This document shows positions 27,331 to 35,637 of a DNA stretch of 64,000 nucleotides, one piece after another; the first letter of the stretch is position 1, and each line of letters opens with the position of its first letter. The notes under the pieces are model-generated. The model saw only the letters and a program-made list of their open reading frames with translations, had not been told where the DNA came from and searched no databases. A program made the position numbers and the translations under genes. This stretch comes from Danxiaibacter flavus (GTDB taxonomy: Bacteria > Bacteroidota > Bacteroidia > Chitinophagales > Chitinophagaceae): positions 496,001-560,000 of the forward strand of contig NZ_JAULBC010000002.1 in assembly GCF_041060425.1 (NCBI RefSeq), given 5' to 3'.

Positions 27331-27377
27331 CTGAAAAAATTCTTTGAAAGCCTGACAAATCAGGCCTTCAAAGAATT
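27331..27377 (-). terminator. Terminator after tRNA-Tyr
   Basis: Arms 27338-27355 and 27360-27377 form an 18-bp stem on the minus transcript (one G-U) with a 4-nt loop, followed by six U. It begins five bases after tRNA-Tyr, so it should divide the tRNA cluster into Thr-Tyr and Gly-Thr-tuf transcripts. Confidence 0.85.
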
Positions 27378-27382
27378 GTGTG

Positions 27383-27465
<83 letters not shown>

Positions 27466-27532
27466 GTCGTTTATGCAGGAAATGTTTGCACTAAGATTTG
27501 AACTCTACTTGCAGCAAATCGCACATATACTG

Positions 27533-27605
27533 AGCCACTTGTCGGAATCGAACCAACGACCTACTGATTACAAATCAGTTGCTCTACCAGCTGAGCTAAA
27601 GTGGC
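27533..27605 (-). tRNA. tRNA-Thr(TGT)
   Basis: 73 nt; acceptor GCCACTT/AAGTGGC, anticodon stem ACTGA/TCAGT with loop TTTGTAA (TGT). First of the cluster, 38 bp from a near-consensus promoter. Confidence 0.95.
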
Positions 27606-27642
27606 CTGTTTATCAGAGAACTACCCGTGTTTTTCGGGATGG

Positions 27643-27672
27643 CAAAGGTAAGAGAAAAGTTCATTTTGCAAA
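27643..27672 (-). promoter_or_regulatory. Promoter of the tRNA Thr-Tyr transcript
   Basis: On the minus strand: TTTG (27672-27669), 18-bp spacer, TACCTTTG (27650-27643), a good match to TTTG-n19-TAnnTTTG. It lies 38 bp before tRNA-Thr(TGT). Confidence 0.7.
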
Positions 27673-27736
27673 ATTTTGTTCAAGAAATTTTCAAACTTTT
27701 TTTTACGTCTGCCGCAACGCAAAAATAAAACTTTCT

Positions 27737-27997
27737 TTAAGGCAATTCCGCATTGCTTTTCAGCGGATTTTTAGTTGAGAAACTAACCCGTAAAATATCC
27801 GAATGTATCGGTTTGTTCTCTACTTCCTTCTTTGCTATGAACTTCAAAGAATTGTAATTATAGGTATAAGTCAACATCAGTTTGCCGTTATCGAGCATTT
27901 GCCGCTCTGTTATCTCAGCATTAACTGTTTCTTTTTTGCCTTTTGTGTTGCAAGCCAGCAGAAAAAGCAGAGGCACAAGGAGGTACGTCATTTTCAT
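27737..27997 (-). CDS. Small lipoprotein, hypothetical
   Basis: 86 aa. MKMTYLLVPLLFLLAC gives a lipobox with Cys16, so it should be a lipidated membrane protein. The rest (NTKGKKETVNAEITERQML...) is short, charged and contains a strand-rich TYTYNYNSLKFIAKKEV. No family recognised. It begins just below the hpf terminator. Confidence 0.65.
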   Translation of the reverse strand: MKMTYLLVPLLFLLACNTKGKKETVNAEITERQMLDNGKLMLTYTYNYNSLKFIAKKEVENKPIHSDILRVSFSTKNPLKSNAELP

Positions 27998-28010
27998 AGC
28001 CGCACATATA

Positions 28011-28043
28011 ACAAAAAAAGGGCCTGAAATTAATCAGGCCCTT
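28011..28043 (-). terminator. Terminator of hpf
   Basis: AAGGGCCTGA / TCAGGCCCTT stem, 6-nt loop, then seven U, 19 bp beyond the hpf stop. Confidence 0.88.
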
Positions 28044-28061
28044 GTAATTCAGTGATTTAAT

Positions 28062-28358
28062 TTAAAATGCTTTTTCTTTTTTGCGTTTTATTTGGTTTAC
28101 AAGTGATTCTAATGCACAATCAAAAGATTCTTCGAATGATTTGGAAGATGCTTTTACGAAGAATTGTTGACGGGGAACATGAACTTTAATCTCCGCGATC
28201 TTGTCTTTAATTGTGTGTACTACATTATCCAGCTTTAAGAAAACGTCCACTTTGATGATCCTGTCATGAAACGTAGAAATTTTTTGCAATTTTTTGCTTA
28301 CATAATCCACAAGCTTTACATCTGCATCAAAGTGCACAGTTTGGATGTTAACGTTCAT
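28062..28358 (-). CDS. hpf: Ribosome hibernation-promoting factor (HPF/RaiA family)
   Basis: 98 aa, the short form. MNVNIQTVHFDADVKLVDYVSKKL followed by KISTFHDRI, VFLKLDN, KIAEIKVHVP and the C-terminal helix FEESFDCALESLVNQIKRKKEK match the beta-alpha-beta3-alpha fold that occupies the mRNA/tRNA channel of idle 30S subunits. Placement among rpsU, xerC and tuf genes fits a ribosome role. Confidence 0.9.
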   Translation of the reverse strand: MNVNIQTVHFDADVKLVDYVSKKLQKISTFHDRIIKVDVFLKLDNVVHTIKDKIAEIKVHVPRQQFFVKASSKSFEESFDCALESLVNQIKRKKEKAF

Positions 28359-28565
28359 AGTACATATTTTTTATGTGAAACAATATTTTAAAGAACTACG
28401 ATTATCTTTTCATTAAATATCGGATGAAATGAAGGTAATATAAACAGCATATATTATCAAATTTTACCCTCATTTTTTGTGGCAATAATTCCTTAAAAAA
28501 TCGCTAATAAAATCAGTGGTTGTTTCCTGCTTCAAACACGAACAATGGTAAGTATAAATGGCACA

Positions 28566-29462
28566 TTAGGCCTTGGGGTGCGCTTTACGATAAGCCTCTT
28601 TTAGTTTCTCAATGGTATTATGGGTATATACCTGAGTAGCAGCAAGACTGCTATGGCCAAGCAATTCTTTAACTGCATTAAGGTCCGCTCCGTTATTCAT
28701 TAAATGAGTGGCAAAAGTATGACGTAGGACGTGTGGGCTTTTCTTTTGGATGGTTGTTACTGCACCCAGGTATTTCTTCACCAGGTTATATACATATTTC
28801 GGATACAGGGGTTTACCTCTTTCACTTACAAAAATATTGGTCACTCCTTCTACCCTTTCAGGTTTTTCCCGTGTATAAAGTGCAAGTTCTTTTATCAATT
28901 CAGATTGTACTGGAATTATGCGCTCCTTGTTCCCTTTACCAAGCACTTTTACCTGGCTGTAAGACGGATCCAACTGGCTTTCTTTTAATTGGATCAATTC
29001 ACTTAAACGCATGCCCGTATTGTAGAAAAGCAGGAGGATTAAACGGTCCGTTCTGCCACTCCATGTATCGGGAAATTCTACATAGCGAATAAGCGTATCT
29101 ATATCTTCTTCTGCAACAAATGACGGCAGGCGTTTGCTGATCTTGGGCGTGATTACAGTAGCCAGCGGTGTTTGCAATATTTCGCCCTGTTTCTGCAGGT
29201 ATTTAAAAAAAGATTTGAGCGTGGAGATCTTCCTGTTAATGGTTTTAGCCGATAACCCCTCCTCCTTCAACTCTCCCATCCAGGAACGGATCATTACAGA
29301 GGAAACCTGTTTAATAGAAGGTGCTTCAAACTGGCTTACCAAAAAAGCAGCAAATTGATCGAGATCTAACTGATAGGAAATAATGGTGTGTTGAGAATAT
29401 CGCTTCTCAAATTGCAGGTATTGAAGAAAAGGCTGTATTTGCGGGTATTGGCTATTGTACAT
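28566..29462 (-). CDS. XerC/XerD-type tyrosine recombinase
   Basis: 298 aa. N-terminal SAM-like DNA-binding domain (residues 1-100) and catalytic domain with Arg152 (TGMRLSEL), Lys176 (GKGNKER), His244-x2-Arg247 (HVLRHTF), His270 (LGHSS) and Tyr279 (VYTHNT), all intact. It resolves chromosome dimers at dif; whether XerC or XerD cannot be settled from sequence by eye. Not part of an integrated element: no att repeats or phage genes adjoin it. It lies 66 bp below rpsU. Confidence 0.92.
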   Translation of the reverse strand: MYNSQYPQIQPFLQYLQFEKRYSQHTIISYQLDLDQFAAFLVSQFEAPSIKQVSSVMIRSWMGELKEEGLSAKTINRKISTLKSFFKYLQKQGEILQTPLATVITPKISKRLPSFVAEEDIDTLIRYVEFPDTWSGRTDRLILLLFYNTGMRLSELIQLKESQLDPSYSQVKVLGKGNKERIIPVQSELIKELALYTREKPERVEGVTNIFVSERGKPLYPKYVYNLVKKYLGAVTTIQKKSPHVLRHTFATHLMNNGADLNAVKELLGHSSLAATQVYTHNTIEKLKEAYRKAHPKA

Positions 29463-29528
29463 AACAAATTAGCCATAAAGTTATGAAACCCTATGGCTAA
29501 AAAATATAAATTTATTCTACAAGTAGAA

Positions 29529-29726
29529 TTAAGCTTCGATTTTGCCGCTGGCAATGCTTTGCTTATAAACTGCTTTCAACACTTCGTTACGACGTCTAAC
29601 TGAAGGTTTTGTATAGCTCTGACGTTCTCTTAACTGTAACAAAACTTTGCTTTTTTCAAACTTCTTTTTGTACTTCTTAAGCGCCTTGTCTATGTTTTCG
29701 CAATCTTTTGAATCTATAATAAGCAT
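29529..29726 (-). CDS. rpsU: 30S ribosomal protein S21
   Basis: 65 aa from ATG 29726 (MLIIDSKDCENIDKALKKYKKK). Highly basic with the conserved FEKSKVLLQLRERQSYTKPSVRRR... pattern. AAAGGGGG upstream of the start is a possible ribosome binding site. The frame opens well upstream to 30032, but S21 begins here. A promoter at 29760-29791 drives it. Confidence 0.95.
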   Translation of the reverse strand: MLIIDSKDCENIDKALKKYKKKFEKSKVLLQLRERQSYTKPSVRRRNEVLKAVYKQSIASGKIEA

Positions 29727-29759
29727 AATTGATATACCCCCTTTAGGTGATTTGAGGTG

Positions 29760-29791
29760 CAAAAGTAGGTTTTGTTTTTTTACACTCCAAA
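29760..29791 (-). promoter_or_regulatory. Promoter of rpsU
   Basis: Minus strand TTTG (29791-29788), 20-bp spacer, TACTTTTG (29767-29760): close to TTTG-n19-TAnnTTTG, 34 bp before the ATG. Confidence 0.7.
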
Positions 29792-29906
29792 TTATTTCAA
29801 CCAAACTTTTTGCTCCTACTACTATTAAAAAAGACCAAAAGTAAAAAAGATATACCAGGTCACTGGCAAGTAACCGGAATTCAGCTTTCGTAACTAAATT
29901 GCAGCC

Positions 29907-30494
29907 ATGTTTACAGGAATAATTGAATGTACGGGTAAAATATTGGCTGTCAATGCCAACGGTACCAATAAGACTTTTACAATCACTGCCCCTATAGTGC
30001 ATGAACTGAAAATTGACCAGAGCGTTAGCCATAACGGAGTGTGCCTTACCGTAGAATCCATTAAAAATGATGAATACACAGTAACGGCCATTGATGAAAC
30101 ATTAAAAAAGACCAATCTGGGTAACTGGAAAACAGGTGACGAGATAAACCTGGAAAGATGTATGCTGATGAATGGAAGGCTCGATGGCCATATTGTTCAG
30201 GGTCACGTGGATACAACAGCTGCGTGTATTGATAAAAAAAGCGTTTCGGGAAGTTGGGAGTTCACTTTTAAGTTCGATGAAAGCTTTGCGGCCCTTGTAA
30301 TAGAAAAAGGATCCATTTCTGTTAACGGCACCAGCCTTACCGTTTTTAACGTAACGAGAGAAGCATTCACTGTGGCGATCATCCCATACACTTATGAGCA
30401 CACCAATATAAAGTCAGTAGAGCCCGGTTCGACAGTCAATATTGAATTTGACATTATTGGAAAGTACCTGGCGAGGATGGCCGGTCTCAAGTAG
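29907..30494 (+). CDS. ribE: Riboflavin synthase, alpha subunit
   Basis: 195 aa. Two tandem lumazine-binding domains: MFTGIIE at the N-terminus with SHNGVCLTV, and the second starting GHIVQGHVDTT with SVNGTSLTV. Catalyses dismutation of two 6,7-dimethyl-8-ribityllumazine molecules to riboflavin. The stop codon TAG is immediately followed by a repeat array and a terminator. No other rib genes are near. Confidence 0.96.
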   Translation: MFTGIIECTGKILAVNANGTNKTFTITAPIVHELKIDQSVSHNGVCLTVESIKNDEYTVTAIDETLKKTNLGNWKTGDEINLERCMLMNGRLDGHIVQGHVDTTAACIDKKSVSGSWEFTFKFDESFAALVIEKGSISVNGTSLTVFNVTREAFTVAIIPYTYEHTNIKSVEPGSTVNIEFDIIGKYLARMAGLK

Positions 30495-30526
30495 TACGTT
30501 ATACGTTTTACGTTATACGTTTATCG
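30495..30526. repeat. TACGTTATACG array abutting the ribE stop
   Basis: TACGTTATACGTTTTACGTT and further copies begin the base after ribE's TAG. Same word family as 23228-23264. Confidence 0.85.
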
Positions 30527-30540
30527 ATTTTTAAAAAAAC

Positions 30541-30576
30541 AAAGGCACAGAAACTGAAATCTTTCTGTGCCTTTTT
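30541..30576. terminator. Terminator after ribE
   Basis: AAAGGCACAGAAA / TTTCTGTGCCTTT, 13-bp stem with an 8-nt loop, then TT-ATTA. A-rich and T-rich flanks allow both directions, so it may also serve the converging Hsp70 gene. Confidence 0.8.
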
Positions 30577-30630
30577 ATTAAAAGAAAAAATCGCAATTGT
30601 ATTGAAGTTGTTCGTTGAACCGCCAGCCTC

Positions 30631-30679
30631 ACACCTGATACCTGATACCTGATAGTTCATAGCTGATAGCTGACAGCTA
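30631..30679. repeat. CCTGATACCTGATAC array containing the Hsp70 stop codon
   Basis: Words CACCTGATAC, CTGATAGTTC, AGCTGATAGC and TGACAGCTA. On the minus strand the Hsp70 gene's TAG stop is itself the first bases of TAGCTGTCAGCTATCAGC, so the array begins exactly at the stop. Confidence 0.85.
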
Positions 30680-32533
30680 AATGCTCTTCCCCTTCAATGC
30701 CTCTCCTACCGCCTTATCCATTGCGCGTTCGGCAAAGGGGCGCGTAACTTCATTCAGTTCTTCAATCTTTGTATGAATAAGGTCCTTATCCTCCATTGTG
30801 AGCGCCAGTTGCAGGTTTTGCATGGCTGATGCGGTGATCGTCATTTCTTCTTTTGAAAGAATGCCGGGGTTTTTCGTGATGAATTTTTCTGTTGCGTCAA
30901 GCAGGTGCTCACCTTCTGTTCTTGCTTCCACCAGGGCACGCGTTTTAATATCATCTTTAGCATGCGTAATACTTTCGAGCAGCATACGCTCCACTTCTTC
31001 ATCCGTTAGACCGTACTGAGGCTTCACTTCGATGCTTTGTTCTACACCGCTGCGCAATTCCTTCGCTTTTACAGCGAGAATACCATCTGCATTGATGAGA
31101 AAGCTTACTTCCACTTTTGGCAATCCGGCTGGCATGGCTGGAATACCAGTTAAATTAAATTCGGCCAGCCTGCGGTTATCTTTCACCAAATCTCTTTCTC
31201 CCTGGAAAACCGAGATACGCATACTGCCCTGGCCGTCTTTCTGTGTGGTGTATTGCCTGCCGGCTTTGGAAGGAATTTTGGAGTTGCGCGGAATCAATAC
31301 ATCCATTAAACCGCCCGCAGTTTCAATACCCAGACTCAAAGGCGTAATGTCCAGTAATAAAAATTCTTTATTGTTACCGGCAAGAATATCGGCCTGCACA
31401 GCTGCTCCTAAAGCAACCACTTCATCCGGATTTACTGTATCACTTACTGTCCGGCCAAAATAATCACTTACCTTATTTTTCACAAACGGCACACGTGTGC
31501 TGCCTCCCACCATTACCACCGCATCAATTTCTGAGGGCTTCAGTTCTGCATCTTTCAGTGCATTTGTGCAGCATTGAATGGTTTCATCCACCAGGCCATG
31601 AATCAACTCCTCGAAGGTAGACCTGGAAATGCTTAATTTATGCCCGTTAAAATCGGCTTCAAAATGTTCATGACCACTCAATTGCTTTTTAGCTTCCTCT
31701 GCTCTCAGTCTCAATCCCTGCGCCAACTGTTTATTCATGCGCAACTCGTCGTGAGAGATCTCATATTGCTTAAGCCAATAATTCACAATAGCGCGATCAA
31801 AGTCATCACCACCTAAATATGTATTGCCATTGGTGCTCAGAACTTCAAATATTCCGCCTGTTATCTTCAGGATAGATATATCAAAAGTCCCTCCTCCCAG
31901 ATCATATACTGCAATTGTTTTTTCTTCTTCTTTATCCAGGCCAAGACCATATGCAAGGCTGGCAGCTGTAGGTTCGTTGATAATGCGTAACACATCTAAC
32001 CCGGCAAGTTTACCAGCATCGCGCGTGGCCTGCCTTTGAGCATCATTGAAATAAGCCGGAACAGTGATAACAGCTTTGCTAACCGGTGTTTTGAGAATAT
32101 GTTCAGCCCTTTGTTTTAATTCTTTCAGGATAAGTGAAGAAAGATCTATTGGCGAATAAAATTTATCGCCCACCTGTACTTTTACCAGCCTGTCAGTATC
32201 ATCATCAATTACCTTGTAAGTAAAGAAATCAGCATGCTCTTTCACATCGTTATAGCTCTTGCCCATTAATCTTTTCGCACTGAAGATGGTGTTCTGCGGA
32301 TCACTTTCCAGGAAGTTCTTCGCCTCCTCTCCCACAATCGCTTCACTACGCTCATCAAAATGCACAACACTTGGCACAAGACTACTCGTATTGTGTTCTT
32401 TTAATGCGCGGGGCTTTTTATCTTCCGGATGTATAATTGCAACGAGGCTGTTTGTCGTGCCCAAATCAATACCCACGATCATTTCTGCCTGTTGCAAACT
32501 ACCTGTTGCTATATTAATACCAATCTTTGCCAT
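30677..32533 (-). CDS. hscA: Hsp70 chaperone, HscA-like
   Basis: 618 aa. ATPase domain with VGIDLGTTNSL (about 20), NDAQRQATRDAG, NEPTAASLAYGLG and DLGGGTFDISIL; substrate domain with VLIPRNS and ITPLSLGIETAGG. The glycine-rich and acidic EEVD-like tail of DnaK is missing and length equals E. coli HscA (616), so the Fe-S chaperone HscA is the best label. No isc genes or hscB adjoin, so a general Hsp70 paralogue remains possible. It ends in a repeat array. Confidence 0.7.
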   Translation of the reverse strand: MAKIGINIATGSLQQAEMIVGIDLGTTNSLVAIIHPEDKKPRALKEHNTSSLVPSVVHFDERSEAIVGEEAKNFLESDPQNTIFSAKRLMGKSYNDVKEHADFFTYKVIDDDTDRLVKVQVGDKFYSPIDLSSLILKELKQRAEHILKTPVSKAVITVPAYFNDAQRQATRDAGKLAGLDVLRIINEPTAASLAYGLGLDKEEEKTIAVYDLGGGTFDISILKITGGIFEVLSTNGNTYLGGDDFDRAIVNYWLKQYEISHDELRMNKQLAQGLRLRAEEAKKQLSGHEHFEADFNGHKLSISRSTFEELIHGLVDETIQCCTNALKDAELKPSEIDAVVMVGGSTRVPFVKNKVSDYFGRTVSDTVNPDEVVALGAAVQADILAGNNKEFLLLDITPLSLGIETAGGLMDVLIPRNSKIPSKAGRQYTTQKDGQGSMRISVFQGERDLVKDNRRLAEFNLTGIPAMPAGLPKVEVSFLINADGILAVKAKELRSGVEQSIEVKPQYGLTDEEVERMLLESITHAKDDIKTRALVEARTEGEHLLDATEKFITKNPGILSKEEMTITASAMQNLQLALTMEDKDLIHTKIEELNEVTRPFAERAMDKAVGEALKGKSI

Positions 32534-32577
32534 AATTATTCTCGTTAAAAGCTCACAAAATTAAAATTTATCGATCG

Positions 32578-32650
32578 CACATCTAACATCGCATCCGCCC
32601 GAACGTGCCGTCGGTACGCGCGGGCACCTAACATCGTACATCGTACCTTG
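32578..32650. repeat. ACATCGTACATCG array with embedded GC-rich palindrome
   Basis: ATCGCACATCTAACATCGCA at left and CCTAACATCGTACATCGTAC at right, separated by a GC-rich palindromic core (about 32592-32620, CCCG-2-CG-2-CCG-T-CGG symmetric order). The array begins three bases after the RDD gene's stop on the minus strand. The core belongs to the family at 24447 and 36360. Confidence 0.75.
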
Positions 32651-33028
32651 TTACACTTCAACCACTTCCGTCTTGCTCAGGTAGTCATGCAACGTCTTTT
32701 CAAGGAAAGGGAAAAAGAAGCAATCTATTACTGTGAGGCGAACAAGTGACCTGATCAATACCTGCAAAAAAGAGGGTTTACCGCCGTTATTGGTGACAAC
32801 TTTGGTATAAGACAACCATTTACCCGGTGTGCGCTTGAAAATATATTCAAAAAAGGTATAATAGACCACCAGCGTTGCATCAAACCACAGGTAATAGGGC
32901 ATGAAAAAGGCTTTATAATACATGGCATAAAACACATCCACGCGATAAACGCCATAAGCTATCAACGCGAGGAGCACTGTATCAACGAGGAAATTCAACA
33001 CTCTTGTACCAATTCCAACTCTTTTCAT
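32651..33028 (-). CDS. RDD-family small membrane protein
   Basis: 125 aa from ATG 33028 (MKRVGIGTRVLNFLVDTVLLAL). The R...D in the first helix, a long second hydrophobic segment, and RTPGKWLSYTKVV (the typical GK motif after helix 2) and RSLVRLTVIDCFFF identify the RDD domain (PF06271), a membrane module of unclear transport or assembly role. Upstream codons encode an Arg/Leu-rich stretch with no support. Confidence 0.8.
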   Translation of the reverse strand: MKRVGIGTRVLNFLVDTVLLALIAYGVYRVDVFYAMYYKAFFMPYYLWFDATLVVYYTFFEYIFKRTPGKWLSYTKVVTNNGGKPSFLQVLIRSLVRLTVIDCFFFPFLEKTLHDYLSKTEVVEV

Positions 33029-33170
33029 GATGCAAAGTTTCTTAATACGAAGGCGCAAAGGTAAGCAACGGAGGCGCATTGCCGCCATTCTGACCCAATT
33101 TCCTTAACAATGGCGCTGGGTTTTACCATTCTCGTTTGCAGTATTCCTTACTTTTGCGCAAATTTTTGCT

Positions 33171-34448
33171 ATGAACCTGGTAGACGAACTACGCTGGAGA
33201 GGCATGATACAAGACATGATGCCTGGAACCGAAGAACAATTGAATAAAGAAATGACGTCAGCATATATTGGCTTTGATCCTACTGCAGACAGTTTACATA
33301 TTGGAAGCCTGGTACCTATTTTACTGTTGGTTCACCTGCAACGCGCAGGTCACAAACCTTTTGCACTTGTTGGCGGGGCAACCGGTATGATTGGTGACCC
33401 ATCTATGAAGAGCGAAGAAAGAAACCTGCTGAGCGAAGAACAATTGCAAAAAAATGTTGCAGGTATACATAATCAACTGGTTAAATACCTGGACTTTGAT
33501 ACCAATAAAGCGAATGCCGCAGTTATGGTGAACAACTATGACTGGTTTAAAACGATCTCCTTTATTGACTTTTTGCGCGATACCGGTAAGCATATTACTG
33601 TTAACTATATGATGGCCAAGGACAGCGTTAAAAAAAGAATTGAGGGCGATACAGGCATCAGCTATACTGAATTTGCATACCAGCTAATGCAGGGCTATGA
33701 TTTTTATTGGCTTTACCAACACCATAACTGTAAACTGCAGATGGGTGGAAGTGACCAATGGGGAAACATTACAACAGGCACCGAGCTGATCCGCAGAAAA
33801 GCAGGCGGCGAAGCTTTTGCTTTCACTTGCCCTCTTCTGACTAAAAGCGATGGCGGAAAGTTTGGCAAAACAGAAAAAGGAAATGTTTGGCTGGATCCTG
33901 TTCGCACAACCCCTTACCAGTTTTACCAGTTCTGGCTAAACGCCGCTGATGAAGATGCAAAAAAATGGATTAAAATATTCACCTTCTTAACCAAAGATGA
34001 AATATACGCATTGATAGCGCAACATGAAACCAATGCAGGTGCAAGGCTTTTGCAGAAAACTTTGGCAAAGGAAATCACCTGCTTTGTTCACGGCGAAGAA
34101 GAATACAATAAAGCCATTGAAACAACAGAAAAACTGTTTGCCAATCAAAGTGCACCAGCTGAAAGCCTGAGTATTGAAGACCTGGAAAACATGGAGGGTG
34201 TGGTTAAATTTGATTTTGAGGCATCAAAAATCGATGCAGGTATCGACGTGATCAGTTTTCTTGCCGATTCAGGCATTTTTCCAAGCAAGGGAGAAGCCCG
34301 TAAGATGCTTCAGAACGGAGGAGTAAGCATTAACAGGAAGAAGATAGAAGATCTTCAAACTGTGATCTCTACAGATATGCTTTTACATAATACTTTTCTG
34401 TTGGTTCAAAAAGGAAAAAAGAATTATTACCTGGTTAAAATAGCCTAA
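33171..34448 (+). CDS. tyrS: Tyrosyl-tRNA synthetase
   Basis: 425 aa, class Ic. HIGS-type signature HIGSLVP at 43-49, tyrosine pocket residues, SGGSDQWGN, the KMSKS-equivalent KFGKT near 230, and a C-terminal S4 domain (KGEARKMLQNGGVSINRKKI). Attaches Tyr to tRNA-Tyr, whose gene is in this window at 27383-27465. TACTTTTG about 20 bp before the ATG is a probable -7 element. Confidence 0.96.
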   Translation: MNLVDELRWRGMIQDMMPGTEEQLNKEMTSAYIGFDPTADSLHIGSLVPILLLVHLQRAGHKPFALVGGATGMIGDPSMKSEERNLLSEEQLQKNVAGIHNQLVKYLDFDTNKANAAVMVNNYDWFKTISFIDFLRDTGKHITVNYMMAKDSVKKRIEGDTGISYTEFAYQLMQGYDFYWLYQHHNCKLQMGGSDQWGNITTGTELIRRKAGGEAFAFTCPLLTKSDGGKFGKTEKGNVWLDPVRTTPYQFYQFWLNAADEDAKKWIKIFTFLTKDEIYALIAQHETNAGARLLQKTLAKEITCFVHGEEEYNKAIETTEKLFANQSAPAESLSIEDLENMEGVVKFDFEASKIDAGIDVISFLADSGIFPSKGEARKMLQNGGVSINRKKIEDLQTVISTDMLLHNTFLLVQKGKKNYYLVKIA

Positions 34449-34595
34449 AATGTATTGGCCAAATGTGCATAAAATAGTGCATAAAGCGTGCAAAACGTAG
34501 ACCTGCAAAATTTGGCAAACACAGTATTACTAATGTATCTTAGAGGTACAAAAGAGATGAAAAGCATTTCTAAACAAAATGAAGATCATCTCACG

Positions 34596-34667
34596 AAAGC
34601 ATCGGGGAGATTTGCAAAAGTTAAGCAATTAAAAATAGCAGATCACAAATCCTTGATGCTTTTTTTA
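34596..34667 (+). terminator. Candidate long-stem terminator after tyrS
   Basis: AAAGCATC (34596-34603) pairs with GATGCTTT (34655-34662), and an inner GATTTG/CAAATC can pair, followed by T7. It lies about 150 bp after tyrS in a 247-bp spacer with no convincing gene. Confidence 0.45.
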
Positions 34668-34695
34668 TGCCCTTATTTTTAGCTACCTTAATTAA

Positions 34696-35343
34696 ATGAA
34701 TGTATATTTTCTTTCCGGATTAGGAGCGGATGAAAGGGCTTTTAGCTTTCTGCAACTCGATTTTTGCACTCCGGTTTTTATTCCCTGGATTAAACCCGAG
34801 GATGAAGAGGAAACATTACCTTCTTATGCCGGGCGAATTGGTGCATTGATAAAAGAACCAGCACCCGTGATCGTCGGGCTGTCCTTTGGCGGAATGCTTG
34901 CCACTGAAATAGCGTCAGTTAATCCATCAGCAAAAGCTATTCTTATATCAAGCGCCAAGCATCATAAAGAAATACCGTTTTATTTAAGAATGTGGCGCAA
35001 ATTTCCGTTGTATAAGTTTGTCCCGGCCAAATTTGCGAAGGCTGTCAGTAAACCGCTATGCAGGCTATTTATGAATGCGAGGTCCCGAAAAGAAATGCTC
35101 GTCTTAAATAACCTGCTCAACGATGCGGATGTTGACTTCAACCTTTGGGCCGTTGATGCGGTTCTCAACTGGAAAAATAACATAGTGCCGCCTAACGTTA
35201 CCCATATCCATGGTACAGGGGACAAGCTTCTGCCCTACTCGTATGTTAAGGCAGATTATACAATTGAAGGAGGTACACATCTGATGATCATGAACAATGC
35301 AAAAGAAATTTCCGGCTTACTTAGGTCTCTTATACGCAGCTAG
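34696..35343 (+). CDS. Alpha/beta hydrolase
   Basis: 215 aa. Nucleophile elbow GLSFGG (about 74-79, Ser), acid in GTGDKLLP, and His in GGTHLMI form the triad. The chain starts MNVYFLSGLGADERAF, where the SGLGADE loop resembles the oxyanion region. Substrate unknown; short for the family as the cap region is small. The stop TAG is directly followed by a repeat array. Confidence 0.8.
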   Translation: MNVYFLSGLGADERAFSFLQLDFCTPVFIPWIKPEDEEETLPSYAGRIGALIKEPAPVIVGLSFGGMLATEIASVNPSAKAILISSAKHHKEIPFYLRMWRKFPLYKFVPAKFAKAVSKPLCRLFMNARSRKEMLVLNNLLNDADVDFNLWAVDAVLNWKNNIVPPNVTHIHGTGDKLLPYSYVKADYTIEGGTHLMIMNNAKEISGLLRSLIRS

Positions 35344-35372
35344 TGAATAGTCAATGGTCAATGGTGAAGGTT
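35344..35372. repeat. TGAATAGTCAATGGTCAATGG array abutting hydrolase stop
   Basis: Words TGAATAG, TCAATGG, TGAAGG start the base after the stop; same family as 20158-20198. The remaining spacer to 35637 shows no gene. Confidence 0.8.
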
Positions 35373-35637
35373 CGGGCTGGTTAAGTAAATATATTGTGGT
35401 TCAAGCGTTATTATTATCCCAGGTAAAAGTGCTTTTTTCTCTTATATTTCTTAAATGGTTTAAAAACTTTCGCTTCAGTCAGCTTTAGGTTTTGGGCTCA
35501 GGCTTTATCAGTTGTTTATAAAAAAACCTTGGCTCGACCGAGACCTTACTTATACGCAAAAGTTAATCTTTAGAATTACTTCAGATTTCTATTGCATTTT
35601 TGTCTCTAAGAAGCGGTGGCAAAATCAATTAATAAGC

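Noticed and set aside
28566..29462. XerC-type recombinase as sign of an integrated element
   Set aside because: All catalytic residues and context (rpsU, hpf) fit the housekeeping dif recombinase; no att repeats or cargo are seen.
34488..34682. 64-codon open frame after tyrS starting at GTG
   Set aside because: No recognisable domain, weak start, and it contains a likely terminator; more probably chance coding.
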